In this document: in pieces, positions 37,574-48,000 of the stretch | Position numbering within the stretch: the first letter of the stretch is position 1 | Layout: every line of letters starts with the position of its first letter | DNA from: Dendrophyllia cribrosa | Lineage: Eukaryota > Cnidaria > Anthozoa > Scleractinia > Dendrophylliidae | Direction of reading: 5' to 3' | Length of the DNA stretch: 64,000 bases | Assembly: GCA_024195265.1 (NCBI GenBank) | Contig: JAJLRJ010000006.1 | Coordinates: 12,713,139 to 12,777,138 of the forward strand | Notes under the pieces: generated by a model | What the model saw: the letters and a program-made list of their open reading frames with translations, nothing else | Databases searched by the model: none | Told to the model about the DNA's origin: nothing | Translations under genes and position numbers: made by a program

Positions 37574-37649
37574 ATTGTTTACCCACGTAACGGTAAAACT
37601 ACGCGATGATGACTCAGTCGCCAACCTCGCATCTACAACAGTGGCATAA
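37470..37649 (+). pseudogene. SWIM zinc-finger part of a transposon protein
   Basis: Open frame with QCSCKAGTGKCQHLAALFTH, a CxC-x6-CxH SWIM finger, likely for DNA or protein binding. The frame ends at TAA 37647. A different frame from about 37615 gives SHLQQWHKPRGPSLEPQR, so a frameshift separates the finger from its normal continuation. It lies just upstream of the YqaJ segment and is probably the N-terminal part of the same gene. Confidence 0.7.
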
Positions 37650-37838
37650 ACCTCGAGGTCCTTCGCTTGAACCACAAAGATAGTTCGCCTCCGAGTTTGG
37701 GAAACCATGAATCGCTCGAAAACCTCGCGAAGTAGTACCCAAGACTGTACAGGAGTATTTATACGATCCCAGACCAGTCGAACAACAACTGATTACTGAA
37801 AAACACGTTCAACAACTCTGAGAGAACATCTCAGTTAA

Positions 37839-37872
<34 letters not shown>

Positions 37873-37944
37873 AATAACACAGCAACTCACCAGTCTCTTC
37901 CATGGGGAAATTTCTTGGAAGGCTGTCCTTTAGCAAATCAATTA

Positions 37945-37950
<6 letters not shown>

Positions 37951-38006
<56 letters not shown>
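37951..38006. repeat. (TA)n microsatellite
   Basis: About 56 bases of uninterrupted TA. It stays open in the frame that runs into the YqaJ segment, where it would read as alternating Tyr-Ile. Confidence 0.95.
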
Positions 38007-38008
<2 letters not shown>

Positions 38009-38807
38009 TCTGGGCTTTGTAGAGACTATTTACAGAGAGGACCTGGAGGCAGTGTTTGACTTCCCCATAGAAATTACTTTACCAGAACATGTTAGGAAAG
38101 GTCCACCACCTACAGTTCTAGAAGAAGAAAAACTGTTCCTAGCAAATATTACTTTATCCCCAGAAAAAGAATTGGAAATCGAGAAACATACGAGAAGTCA
38201 GTCCAGCTGCTCAGCTTGGCATCAAGAGCGAGCATTTAGAATCACTGCCTCGAGATTTGGTGAAGTTGTTTCTAGAAAAGCACCAGTAAATGACAAATTC
38301 TTACATAGTTTATTGTCATCACCTAAGGTGGAGACTCAAGCCATGAGATATGGTCAAGACATGGAACCAATGGTTGTTAAAGAGTTCAAGGAGTTGGCAG
38401 GTCCTCAAGTAGAAGTTTCCAAATGTGGCTTGTTGGTTCATCCTGATATTAACTGGATGGGTTGCTCGCCTGATGGCATTATTTAATATGATACTAGTGA
38501 GAATCCATCGGTTGGAATTCTGGAAATTAAAAGCTTATTTTCAATGAAGGGAAAGTCAGTTGAGGAATGTTTAGAACTGAAAAGAGACATAAGAGTCAAA
38601 TGTAATCTTAAGTATTACTTTCAACTTCAAGGCCTAATGGAAATTTCAGGGTTATGGTGGAGCAAATTTTGCCTCCATTCTAAGGAGGGATCAGAAAATC
38701 TGTTTGTAGAAAAAATTGATTTTGATCCTGGCGTTTTTCACAAATACCCTTCTAAAGTTCATGAACTTTATTTTTCCCACTGCCTGCCTTACCTTTTAAG
38801 GCGATAA
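38006..38807 (+). pseudogene. YqaJ-type recombinase/exonuclease domain, one in-frame stop
   Basis: Reads AWHQERAFRITASRFGEVVS, then AMRYGQDMEPMVVKEF, then LVHPDINWMGCSPDGII, TAA stop at 38484-38486, then in the same frame VGILEIKSLFSMKGKSVEEC and KYYFQLQGLMEISG. This is the lambda-exonuclease-like YqaJ fold: the G..E segment, the D of SPDG and the ExK of LEIKS are recognisable as the metal-binding and catalytic set. Together with the SWIM finger this is the accessory protein reported for ISL2EU/IS4EU DNA transposons (established family association, recalled). The stop and the TA run make it a relic unless the stop is an assembly error. Confidence 0.8.
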
Positions 38808-38989
38808 ATACAAACAGGATGCAAACTTATAAATTAATATTCTGTACAGGCATGTTGTTGCGCAAATTAATGAAAAGGAACAAACATTTAGATATCTTAA
38901 CAATGTTATAGTCATACAAAAGAGAAGTCTTGGTATTATGAATTTTAATTTTTAACAATAAATGCCAGAAACTTTATGAATCAAAATGA

Positions 38990-39794
38990 TCAGTCTTCTT
39001 CATTATCCTGGTCGATAATTGGGGACTGAAATAATAACAGCATGCAACACACTGTCCAAATCTGATTTAACACTCCTGCTAGAGACAACGGCACAACATT
39101 GGTAATTATTTTGCACATTTTGATTCTGCTTATAGCCCTCTCCACGTGGATGCGAACACTAGCTATTGACTGTGTATTTTCAACTTCTTCCTCGTTAAAT
39201 TGACCTTTATCAGAAAGAAAAGGAGGAATATTTAAAGTCACTTCAATTGGTTCCAGTAGATCTTTAATGTCGAATCCCTTGTCCGCCATGCAGTCATCTC
39301 CTTTTTCCAACAGCTTTAGGATTCCACTTTGTTTTGTAATGTCTTTATCTGAAATACTGCCAGTGTAAAGATCAGAAATAAATACCGGAGCACCGGAGGA
39401 TGCAATTCCTAACAATCCCTTGGCAGTCGTAGTGTTTTTGTAAGAGGAAAAACATTGACTTTAAGCTCGCAAGGATGATGGTTTGCAAATCTTGATTTCT
39501 GTACAGTCTAAAATGCATCTGGTGGCTGGGTACTTTTCTCTGAAGGCTGTGGGCATAGTTTCCTCGATCAAGTCCTTGCTCTGCCAGATGGGAATAGATC
39601 CCAATTCAAAGTACAACAAGTTGATCCAAGAAAGGAATATTCTTGAAACTGTTGACCTTGACATTTTAAAAAGATAGGCTAGATGCTCCTCTGGGAAAGC
39701 ATGTCTTAATCTTTCAAGAGTTAAAAAAATATTCAGCAAGCATCGACAAGCTACGAGGTCTCCCTTGACGTAGCTGATACTAGGACAATCACAT
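38990..39794 (-). pseudogene. DDE transposase (Harbinger/IS4EU-like, DDE_Tnp_4 type), core
   Basis: Minus strand, one frame with a single in-frame stop (TAA at 39461-39463, in the position of a likely CAA). N-terminal helix-turn-helix part MSRSTVSRIFLSWINLLYFE; catalytic region RCILDCTEIKI (first D), GAPVFISDLYTGSISD (second D), VRIHVERAISRIKMCKII (E). The C-terminal end is at 38990. It faces the YqaJ gene tail to tail, 180 bases apart. It is 5'-interrupted by the hairpin at 39786-39926. Confidence 0.85.
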
Positions 39795-39926
39795 GACTTT
39801 TGGAGGGCATATAGTTTATTTGTGGCCCGAGTAGCATCATTTGCGCCCGAGCGGAGCGAGGGTGCAAATGATGCTACGAAGGACACAAATAAACTATATG
39901 CCCGACAAAAGTCATGTGATTATCAT
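39786..39926. mobile_element. Hairpin element inserted in the transposase
   Basis: About 140 bp. Arms CATGACTTTTGGAGGGCATA / TATGCCCGACAAAAGTCATG with AGTTTATTTGTG and GTAGCATCATTTGC between, and a centre GCCCGAGCGGAGCGAGGG. It forms a stem over nearly its whole length and cuts the transposase frame. Confidence 0.75.
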
Positions 39927-40480
39927 TATTATCAATACACAGGGCCAAATCGTACAAATTCATTTAATAAGAAAAAAATGTTTAACAGAAACAGGGTCGT
40001 AAATGCGTTTGCAGCCCGTCAAATTCAATATCCCCCGCCACTCACGCGTGTTTTCTCGAAGGCAGTTTCCTATTTGGTCGCGTACTGATTGATAATAATG
40101 ATGATTTTCATCCGCATTTATATCAGATCTCCAGTATTTCATATCAATAATGAAGTTAAACAACTGCAAAAACACAGTCCAGTTTACAATACCTGTGTAA
40201 GTGGTCGTGGTTACGAAAGTTTTCAGCAGAAAAACACACATGTTTTTCCTCCTTCAAGGCGCCGGCAAACTCTTGCTCTAGCTCCCTTTTCCTTTTCCAA
40301 GCGCCCGAATCTTTCGCTAAGTTCTTTCAATTGCGCATCTTTGTCTTCAAGATCACTTTGCAGTTTGTCGATGACAGCCCGTTTTCTTTCGCAATGCTGA
40401 CAGGTTTTTCGTTGTCGTTTTTTACAGCATGGTGACTCCAAAGCTTCACCTTTACGCTTCCTTTGCTTACTAAACCCGAC
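39927..40480 (-). pseudogene. N-terminal part of the DDE transposase gene (coiled coil)
   Basis: Minus-strand segments: KRKGEALESPCCKKRQRKTC, then a coiled coil DKLQSDLEDKDAQLKELSER, then TGIVNWTVFLQLFNFIIDMK. This order (basic linker after a THAP-like domain, coiled coil, helical region) is what precedes the DDE core in this transposon group. The frame shifts at least once between the parts. The expected THAP finger is missing: the gene is cut at 40481-40485 by the next element. Confidence 0.6.
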
Positions 40481-40732
40481 GTAGCTAATTGAACAAAATC
40501 GAACGGAATTTTAATCGATTGGTTCGGTAATCGAACGTAATCGAAATCACAAAAAAAATTTTGGGTAATCGAATACAATCGAACGTTCGATTTCCGAACT
40601 CTTGATTGGTAAAATAAAACCTCGGTTGAAACCAAAGAATTTTGTATAGTCTTTAAGCTCAATGTAGCAAACACACCTTGAACACGTGTCAACATTCTGC
40701 TTTGGAAATTATAGAGCTTGTATTAAACGATA

Positions 40733-40931
40733 AAATACGTGGTCAAAGGGTACCAAGAGTGCCGATTTGACGTCGGTGACGTGGAGGACAACGAAAAATT
40801 CGAGGTGTTAAAGAAAATTGGCGAGAAAGGGCGTGCTTTTCGCGTTGTAAAAACGAAAGAGATCAGTTGATGGGTCACATCCAACGTGAGCTGGTTGCGG
40901 CACTGTGGTCTGTAAAAGGTGCAATTACATG
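40733..40931 (+). pseudogene. Exon-like segment 1 of the captured gene
   Basis: Reads KYVVKGYQECRFDVGDVEDN and EKFEVLKKIGEKGRAFRVVK, loses one base near 40860, then DQLMGHIQRELVAALWSVKG followed by AIT and TG at a GTAAGT donor. The TG pairs with the first T of the exon at 41386 to make a Cys codon, so the splice phase fits. I do not recognise the protein. The frame break suggests a relic. Confidence 0.5.
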
Positions 40932-40943
40932 GTAAGTGAATTA

Positions 40944-40945
40944 CC

Positions 40946-40977
<32 letters not shown>

Positions 40978-41288
40978 TGGTACTCCCGACAATTTAGGAT
41001 AGGTTTGTGCCGCCAAGGTTCTCAAATCCTGACCCTATTTAAGGGTAGAAAATCGAGATTTGATACCCTTTTTAAGGCCCAGTTTTAACAGACCATCTCT
41101 TTTTCGTTTTGCGCGTTGGGGTGGATACTGCAATTTAGTGACCCTATCTAAGGAATATCTAAGGATCACAATACCAAAAAGGATACCCTATTAAGGACTG
41201 AGCACCTCAAAAACCCTACCCTATCGGGCGGCACATACCTATATAGCGTATATAAAGGAGTAACCCCCCCCCACCCCCCCTCCCCGGG
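40944..41288. mobile_element. hAT-type MITE with G/C runs and 8-bp target duplication
   Basis: CCCGGAGG + long G run ... C runs + CCCCGGG, flanked by GTGAATTA at 40936-40943 and 41289-41296. The duplication is exact and 8 bp, as in hAT elements. It landed 12 bases inside the intron of the captured gene. Confidence 0.85.
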
Positions 41289-41385
41289 GTGAATTATTTC
41301 ATAACCACCGAACATTACCGGGAAAATACCACGTAATAAGGGAATAAGTAACTAATGGCTGATTATGGATGATTTCCTATTCTAG

Positions 41386-41722
41386 TAGAGTTTGTGGAAA
41401 ACCATTTGATGATCCTAAAGGTCGCTGGCGAAGAGGTAGACTGCAAAACGGTCGTTTTGTTTTTCGCTGGCTAGCTCGCAAAGGCGCGACGCGTAGACAC
41501 CTGCGCGAAGCGCGCGAGCCTGACCTTTCGTTCAACGCAAATATAAAAAAAAAAAAAGGAGATGGAGATGTAAGCAAAACTGGCATCCGTGTCACACTTT
41601 CCAGCATTTCCAGTGACAACACAGGTAGCCCAAGCTGTATGTGTCACAGTAAACGCTACGAGCGAAATTATAAGGATTTGTATGACGAAAAACGGTCCAT
41701 TCTAGGAGTTAAAAAATACTAA
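41386..41722 (+). CDS. Exon-like segment 2 (terminal) of the captured gene
   Basis: After a TTTCCTATTCTAG acceptor it reads RVCGKPFDDPKGRWRRGRLQ, NGRFVFRWLARKGATRRHLR, EAREPDLSFNAN and ends SKRYERNYKDLYDEKRSILG then VKKY and TAA. An AATAAA lies 9 bases after the stop (41732-41737). Basic, with a CxxC-less single VCGKPF knuckle; no known domain recognised. The last part (CHSKRYERNYKDLYDEK) is also recognisable at DNA level in the palindrome at 56.8 and 57.6 kb, so this 3' end is dispersed. Confidence 0.55.
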
Positions 41723-41731
41723 CAAGATTTC

Positions 41732-41737
41732 AATAAA
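41732..41737 (+). terminator. Poly(A) signal AATAAA of the captured gene
   Basis: Canonical hexamer just after the stop codon at 41720-41722, on the same strand. Confidence 0.5.
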
Positions 41738-42617
41738 AATTGCCTACCCTACTTCGCTTTTGTGTTTCCTTGTCTTCTGTGTGTTTTTTTGGGGTGATTT
41801 AGAGCGTTTCCAGTGAGTTTTAGTTCCATTGCTTTCTCTCTAGACACGTAGAAATGGCGGTTGAAATGGCATCGGAACTTAACTTTGATCACGCTAGGGA
41901 CGCAGCACCGCGTCATGATCAATTAACCATGGAGTCATTAGTCATTTGCTGTAGTCAATAAAGTCTTGAATTTGCTCATTTAGTGGTTTTTGGCTTTATT
42001 TAAATAAAATACAGATACAGTATATTAATCTCAAATGAATTTAAATCATCGAACCTGCCTTCGAATTTCGATTCCGTTCGTTTTCGGGTCTTTTGAATCC
42101 AAAATAGAACACCGGAAATGATAATCACGTACAGTGCCTGGGAGTATGCCCTACGAAATAGGCACTGAAAAATAGGAAGATATTATAAAGGCTGTTTTAA
42201 GGTGCAGAATTTGCTTTTTCGCTATTTACATTTGATACTTTCTCTGTCAGCTGTACAGCGCAGTGGAGCCCAACGAACGTTTTCAGGTTGTTATTGTTAC
42301 TGTTGACAGTTTGGTTTGCTCAATAATTAAAAGCACGACAAAATTTTGCGTCTGATAGGATGGTTTTGTAGCTGTACCAGAATTTTCGCTCAATTCCCGG
42401 GTCAATTGCATCCAATCTCCTAATTGCCGATCCGGCAATCGAACGTGTTTCAGTGGATTCTGTTCGATTGTGTTCGATTTCCGAACCCAATCGAACTCAA
42501 TCCACCGGATCGAGTTCGATTGGGTTCGATTAATTCGATTAAGTTCGATTAGTAAATACAATATTTTGTGATGAGATTTTTGGTGTTATTAAGACTTTAA
42601 TGTCTTTAAATTTTTGG

Positions 42618-42840
42618 CCGCCATGTTGGTGTCCCTAAGTGGGACACCAAGATGGCCGCTCCATACATTTCTTACTAAAAATGTCTATACTCATTCGCCT
42701 ATAACTCTTAAATTAAATGCTCTTGCGCTTCAAAATTTGGCCCAGATGTGTAGTTTTACACTCTCTACAATTCCATAAACATTTTAGAATCGAAAACTGC
42801 TTCTGAATTTTGATATGACGTCAGTGAAAATACTCTATAG
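42618..42840. mobile_element. MITE of the GCCGCCAT...GACGTCA family
   Basis: GGCCGCCATGTTGGTGTCCC mirrored by GGGACACCAAGATGGCCGC, then a single-copy part ending GACGTCAGTGAAAATACTCT. Related to 23018-23170. Confidence 0.6.
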
Positions 42841-42849
42841 ATCAGTCAA

Positions 42850-43450
42850 GACGACGTACGAATCGGCCAAAACGTTTGCGTTACAAATTTACTTTTTTAA
42901 GTTTTGCTCAGTAATGATTTCAAATCAATGCGCACTACATTCCTTCCGTGGGCTCATCCTCGGTGTAAGAACCTGTGAAACTCACGAGTGACGTAAAACA
43001 AAGAAGACAAAAGGCATAAAACAATAGAGTCAACTGGGAATACAATACTACAAAGCTAAAAAACAAAGGAAAAAGTCACAGGTTCTTACACCGAGGTAAA
43101 CCCCTTCCGTGATTGAAACATTGCAATGTACGCTTATTGATGCAAATTTCTTTGCATCTGTTTTCTTTTGCGTTCAAAACGCCTGCTGGTAAAAACGTTT
43201 TCAAAACGCAAAAGGGCATGTATTGCTCAAAATAATCCTAAAAAGAGACTTAAGGCAATCTGGAAAGTAGCAAGGAGAGTAATAAGGTACAATCATGCTA
43301 GAATATAGATAATAATATGCACAGCAGATCACAACGAAAGTATAAATCACGCAGGAATGCAGTGCGCATTGATTTGAAATCATTGTTAAGCATAACTTAA
43401 AAAAGTAAATTTGTAACGCCATTTTTTCGGCCGGTTCGTACGTCGTCTTT
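42850..43450. mobile_element. Nested foldback with ACGACGTACGAATCGGCC ends
   Basis: Outer arms of about 100 bp (42850-42952 mirrored at 43350-43450, both with AATCAATGCGCACT or its mirror). An inner hairpin at 42957-43097 pairs CCTCGGTGTAAGAACCTGTG with its mirror. Confidence 0.7.
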
Positions 43451-45072
43451 ATCTTTTAATTTAAAGGCGTTCCAGTGAATCAATGTCAATGAAACTTTCA
43501 GATAATATTTTGCACTTCGGTAAGCATGCACAGTGAATGTTTTAAAAAAATCCATCGAGCCGTTTCTCAAATTTTTGCAAAAGCAATTAAAATCGAAAAA
43601 TACCCAAAAATTGCACATGAAGCGATGTTAGGAAAACAGGTAGTTCTCAAGATCACAAAAGAGAAAGTAAACGAAACTTTCAATGTTTACAAACATAACA
43701 TCAAGCTACATTTTGACACTATCACTAAGGAATTTCACAAAACCAGTGTTAATCTCTCGATCAATTTATTACCAGTACACAAAAAGTAAGGTTTGAAATA
43801 TTATTGCGATTTATTTGAAATCAAACATACAGAATTTTTTTATTCTTGCAAAATATATATGACATATACCATATTTTAAGATGTCTATGTGGGATTTTCA
43901 ATGCGAAATCTTAAACGCGCTAAATTTCACTTTTACTGATTTCTAAGTTTCTTGTTTATCGTCGTCATGGTAATATCGATTTTACCAGACAATATATCTT
44001 TCCAAACTTCAATTCAAAACTAGTTAGTGGTGAAAATTTCATGTTGATCTGACTTGGAAAAGATCGCTTAAAAGCCGATTGAAAAATGTTGGTATGGTCT
44101 CCAGAAAACTGTATCGAACCACCTTACACAATCTCATCCCGGGTATTAGTTCTCAACAAGTTCTTAAAATTTCGTCCAATCCCAGCCTTAACGTTCTTAT
44201 AAAAAAAGCAAATAATAACTGAAAAGGTTCTTAGTGTTATGAGGCTGACATTATCCAGAATTTGAAGAACGTGATATATTTACCAATGTTTTCAATCATG
44301 GTCTAAAAGGTTAAACTCGCACACTAACCAGATGGCCCATACGAAGGAGCTTAACCCGGTTTCATGAAGCATAAAGCAACTAGGCGTATTGCTATACTTC
44401 ATCTCTGAATGGGTTGCTAGTCCCGATCGCAAGGTTAGTATGATAAGTTTCTTGGCTTGTGATGCATGGGTCTCTCAAACAATGTTTCCTATCACGATCA
44501 AGCGCAAAACTGTAGGATCACTAGCAGCGATCGTAGAGACTTGCAGTCAGTTTTTTAAACAAGTTACGATTATAAATGGCAAGAAACCAACTTCAATTTT
44601 GGCTATGAGCTTTAATTTGCTCGACGTTTCGGCCGTCACGACCTTCTTCGGAAGCGATATTTAGATATTACAACATTTGAAGTTTGTGTCAACGGAAAAA
44701 TCCGCGTTGAATTTTGGAGACAGGTTAATTCTCAGGCTCTTCGCTACTTAATTTAGAAAAAAACGTTGTCAAAGAAAATACCGTTCGTGTGACTGCGAAC
44801 TAAGTTAATCCCGGATTTCAATTAAAAGATACAAATTAATTCAGATTTCTTTCACCAAGTATTTCTATGTTTGACTATGCCATATGTCGAGTCATCGTTG
44901 TACTTAGTAAGCTAGAAGCTAGAGATGCTCTCAGTTATCGCCTCGAACAACTTAACTTTCACTTACAGACTTACACTTTCTGCGTACACTTTCTGCGTGC
45001 GCTCTCGAAACTTCCCGCATGCATTCATTACACGACAGAGGCAAAGCATGAACCGATTATCTCTCAGCTTTG
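43451..45072. other. No gene accepted
   Basis: AT-rich DNA. At 44580-44665 a segment (CTCGACGTTTCGGCCGTCAC and CTTCTTCGG) belongs to the degenerate hammerhead-like family discussed at 53 kb. A frame of 87 codons at 43526 has no homology I recognise and sits in repeat-like sequence. Confidence 0.4.
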
Positions 45073-46329
45073 TTTTTGCTGCGGAACGAGCGTAGCGAGT
45101 GAGCAGCAACATAATCAGGATTTAAGGACGTTCGCGCTAATTGTTTATGCGCATCCTTACTGCGCACGCAATTCATGTCGCAACGCCATGCTACGTCATG
45201 CACGAGCGCGCGCGCAAGAGAAGAAATTTAAGCACATAAAGGGCTGATAGCCGTTGCGTTAACTTTGCTTAGATTTAACTCGCTTGGATGGTCGGTGACC
45301 CCCAATTTTTTTTTCAAAGATAGACAGATTGTGAAAATTTCGACAGATTGTGAAAAAATGAACTAAAAATCAATGTAGGAAGTTTAAATTTTTTCCATTT
45401 TTATCTCGTTAATGCGCATGCGCATAAACGAGATTTACGAATGAATACAAAAAGGGACAAAAGTTGTTAACAAAAGGCCATTGTTAACATTTGTCCGGGG
45501 GGGTTACTTCTTTCTTCTTTATAGAAGCTATTAGGGTATTGAGGATAAGGTTGGTTAAACCGGCTAGGATTTCAAGAAGGGCGTCACATACCGCCACTAA
45601 AATTTTTGAGGAGCACCCCCGGACCTATTGTTAATTTCCCTAGGGTATTGGGATGTCAGAACTTGTTATGAACTTGTCATATCTCACATTCCGTCACCGC
45701 AAAGGTATTAAAGTTCTCACGTTACCTATAGAGAAATATCAATGTTTCAAATTTTCAATCATTTGTCGTAAAGCCATTAAAGCTGCTTTAGAAGGGTAAA
45801 AATAGGTCAAATGCATTTCCTTGGGAAACGCAGTTTGAGAATTTCACGGTGTATTTTTACGAATGGAGACGTTTTAAGGAAGTTAAAAGTTTGTGTTTTA
45901 CTGATGAGCGATATGGCAGAGCAAAATAGCATGATCTTTGGGTTTGTTCTATTTTGGAATACTGAATCATTGCTATTACGGTTTGATTATGCAATACTAT
46001 GGGAAAGACGTCATAGTTTTGGTGATTTAGCTACCGTGCACGAGCAAATTTTTGCGGAAGGAAAATTTTGCGGATTGCCCGACTGAATTTGTTTTGCGGG
46101 AGGAAATTTTTGCGGGTCGAGACAGCTAAAATTTCTGCTGAGAGGAAATGTTTGCGGATTTCTGGTCAAGTATAAATGAAATCCAAGGCATCGGTATTAA
46201 ACTGCAATTTTACTTCCTGACCGGAGGTTTCTATAGGTTCACTGTTAAAAAGTTCCTGTTAAGCCGATATACATCATTAAAACAAGTAATTTTTTTCTGC
46301 GGGAGTATATTTCTGCGGTGGAAAATTTA

Positions 46330-47240
46330 ATACAAAATAAAATAATACTGAATAATAATGCAACAACGGACAACCTTGTCGAATTCCCCGTTCGAGCGAA
46401 AAGGCCGACGAGAGCCATCCATTGTTTATAACGTGTAAACAATGTTTACCCAGCGCTGAAATTTTGGCCGAAATTAAAGCGCTCTAAAACGGGTTGCAAA
46501 AAGCCGTGAATAACCCGGTCGAAAGCCTTTTCCTGATCCAGGCTAATAACAGCGGCCGAAAGCTGTTTATGGTTTACATAGTCGATTGTATCCCAGATCA
46601 GAAAAAGGTTTTCAAAAATACTGCGGTCAGAATCCCGCATGTTTGATCTTCGCTTAAATAAGCGGTATAACCTTACGTAGTCGGTTGGCTAGTACTTTAG
46701 TACAAATTTTATAATCTGTGTTTAACAGAGAAATTGGTTGCCAGTTTTTCAAGTCTAACTTGTCGTCCTTCTTGTAAAGCAGGCGGATAATTCCTTGACG
46801 TTGTGTGTCAGAGAGTGATCCGTGTTAAAGAGTAATTTAGCATGTCTGATCTACTCCAGAAGCGACGATTAAATTCAACCGGACATCCGGCTCCCAGCGA
46901 TTTGCCTGATTGCATTTGAATTATTATTATTTGTGAAAGGGCCTCTTGACACTCGAAGAGTGTGAGGTAACCTTTGCATTTCTCATGGTCTTCGGATGCC
47001 AGAGTTTTATCCAGTTGGACTAAAACCCAGTTTTGGCTAGATAAATAAACTTGTTCAGCCGAATAGAGGTTACGATAAAAATCGCGACATTCGCGAAGAA
47101 TATTTTTATTGGAAGTCACGGTTGAATTGCTGGCACGTAACTCTGTAATTGAGTCGCGTGTCTGTCGCTGATTTTCAAGCTGGTAGAAATGCTTGGTCTG
47201 TTTTTCCCCCAGCTCTATCCACTGTTCTTTACTGCGAATG
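46330..47240 (-). pseudogene. Tx1/L1-like LINE ORF2 relic (reverse transcriptase part)
   Basis: Minus strand fragments in several frames: IELGEKQTKHFYQLENQRQT, ECRDFYRNLYSAEQVYL, ECQEALSQ...SGKSLGAGCPVEF, VISLDQEKAFDRV (RT motif with D-x-E-K-A-F-D) and ERGIRQGCPL (RT motif 4). The YxDD box and the apurinic endonuclease domain are absent. It is a broken copy nested in the TTAA element. Confidence 0.8.
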
Positions 47241-47340
47241 ATGGCTCCTTGGATTACAAAATTTAAATAAGAAAGGAAAAACTAAATGAATTCTGGTAGT
47301 TGTAGTCAAATGACGCCATCGTGCAAATGGCCTATTTTGG

Positions 47341-48000
47341 TTACAGGGGGGGGGGGGGGGGGGGGGGGGGGGAGGTGTCGTTGCTGGTTGCGGTAGTGGG
47401 GGCCGGGGGGCCTCTGGTGTTCCCCCGGGCGCTGGAGCCGCGTGGTTCGCCTCACGGCGAAAAAAAAAAAAAAACTCGAGCCCTTGAGTGACTAAGTTGC
47501 GTGCCTTTTGTAAACGTGTGAATTCTACGACACGGATACCGTTCTCGATGTGCTCGTAGCCCGGGGCTTTGAAGCAAAGCCGGCGGACTGCTCGCGCTTT
47601 GAGGTCGCCGTATTGTTCCAGGAGTTGTAGCAGGTTTTCATCGGGGAATTCAACGCATGACACGTGTAGTCGTAAAGACTTTTGTTCTGGGGCAATCGTA
47701 GCTTGATAAGAAATAGAACACAAATCGCGGTGATAAACATATTGAACTTATTCATTTTTTTTATAAAACTTGACGTTTCGTATGTAGTCGTGTATGTAGT
47801 CGTGTATGTATGTAGTCATATGTAGTGTAGTGCTTTTTGCCTTGAAGGCGTAAAGGGATAACGCGGCTTTCGTAGTCAAAGCCCGATGCCGCCAACCGTG
47901 TGGCCGATTCTGTAGATCGGAGGGTGATGTCGAAGCACTTTCCTCCGAAGAGGGGTACAACCCCAACGATTTCTTTTTTAAAGTCCGGTAACGACTACGC
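47341..48000 (-). pseudogene. LINE ORF1 relic
   Basis: Minus strand: VVPLFGGKCFDITLRSTESA, RLAASGFDYESRVIPLRLQG, then after a GTATGTAGTC-type microsatellite VSCVEFPDENLLQLLEQYGD and HIENGIRVVEFTRLQKARN. This matches the RRM-like ORF1 protein of Tx1/L1 LINEs. The frame is broken by the microsatellite, and the 3' side runs into an A run and a 26-base C/G run, so the ORF1-ORF2 junction and the endonuclease are deleted. Confidence 0.7.

Larger units (their letters stand above)
40485..42552. mobile_element. TIR element carrying a two-exon gene piece
   Basis: Left CTAATTGAAC, right GTTCGATTAG (one mismatch when inverted). Both sub-terminal regions hold many imperfect copies of AATCGAAC / GTTCGATT (40485-40600 and 42430-42552). 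Length about 2.07 kb. No transposase. Inside are the two exons at 40733-40931 and 41386-41722 and a hAT-type MITE. Confidence 0.65.

Noticed and set aside
38006..38486. Tyr-Ile repeat protein fused to YqaJ
   Set aside because: The Tyr-Ile stretch is only the (TA)n microsatellite read in frame.
43526..43789. 87-codon frame, lysine-rich
   Set aside because: No homology recognised, no splice or start context, AT-rich composition like its surroundings.
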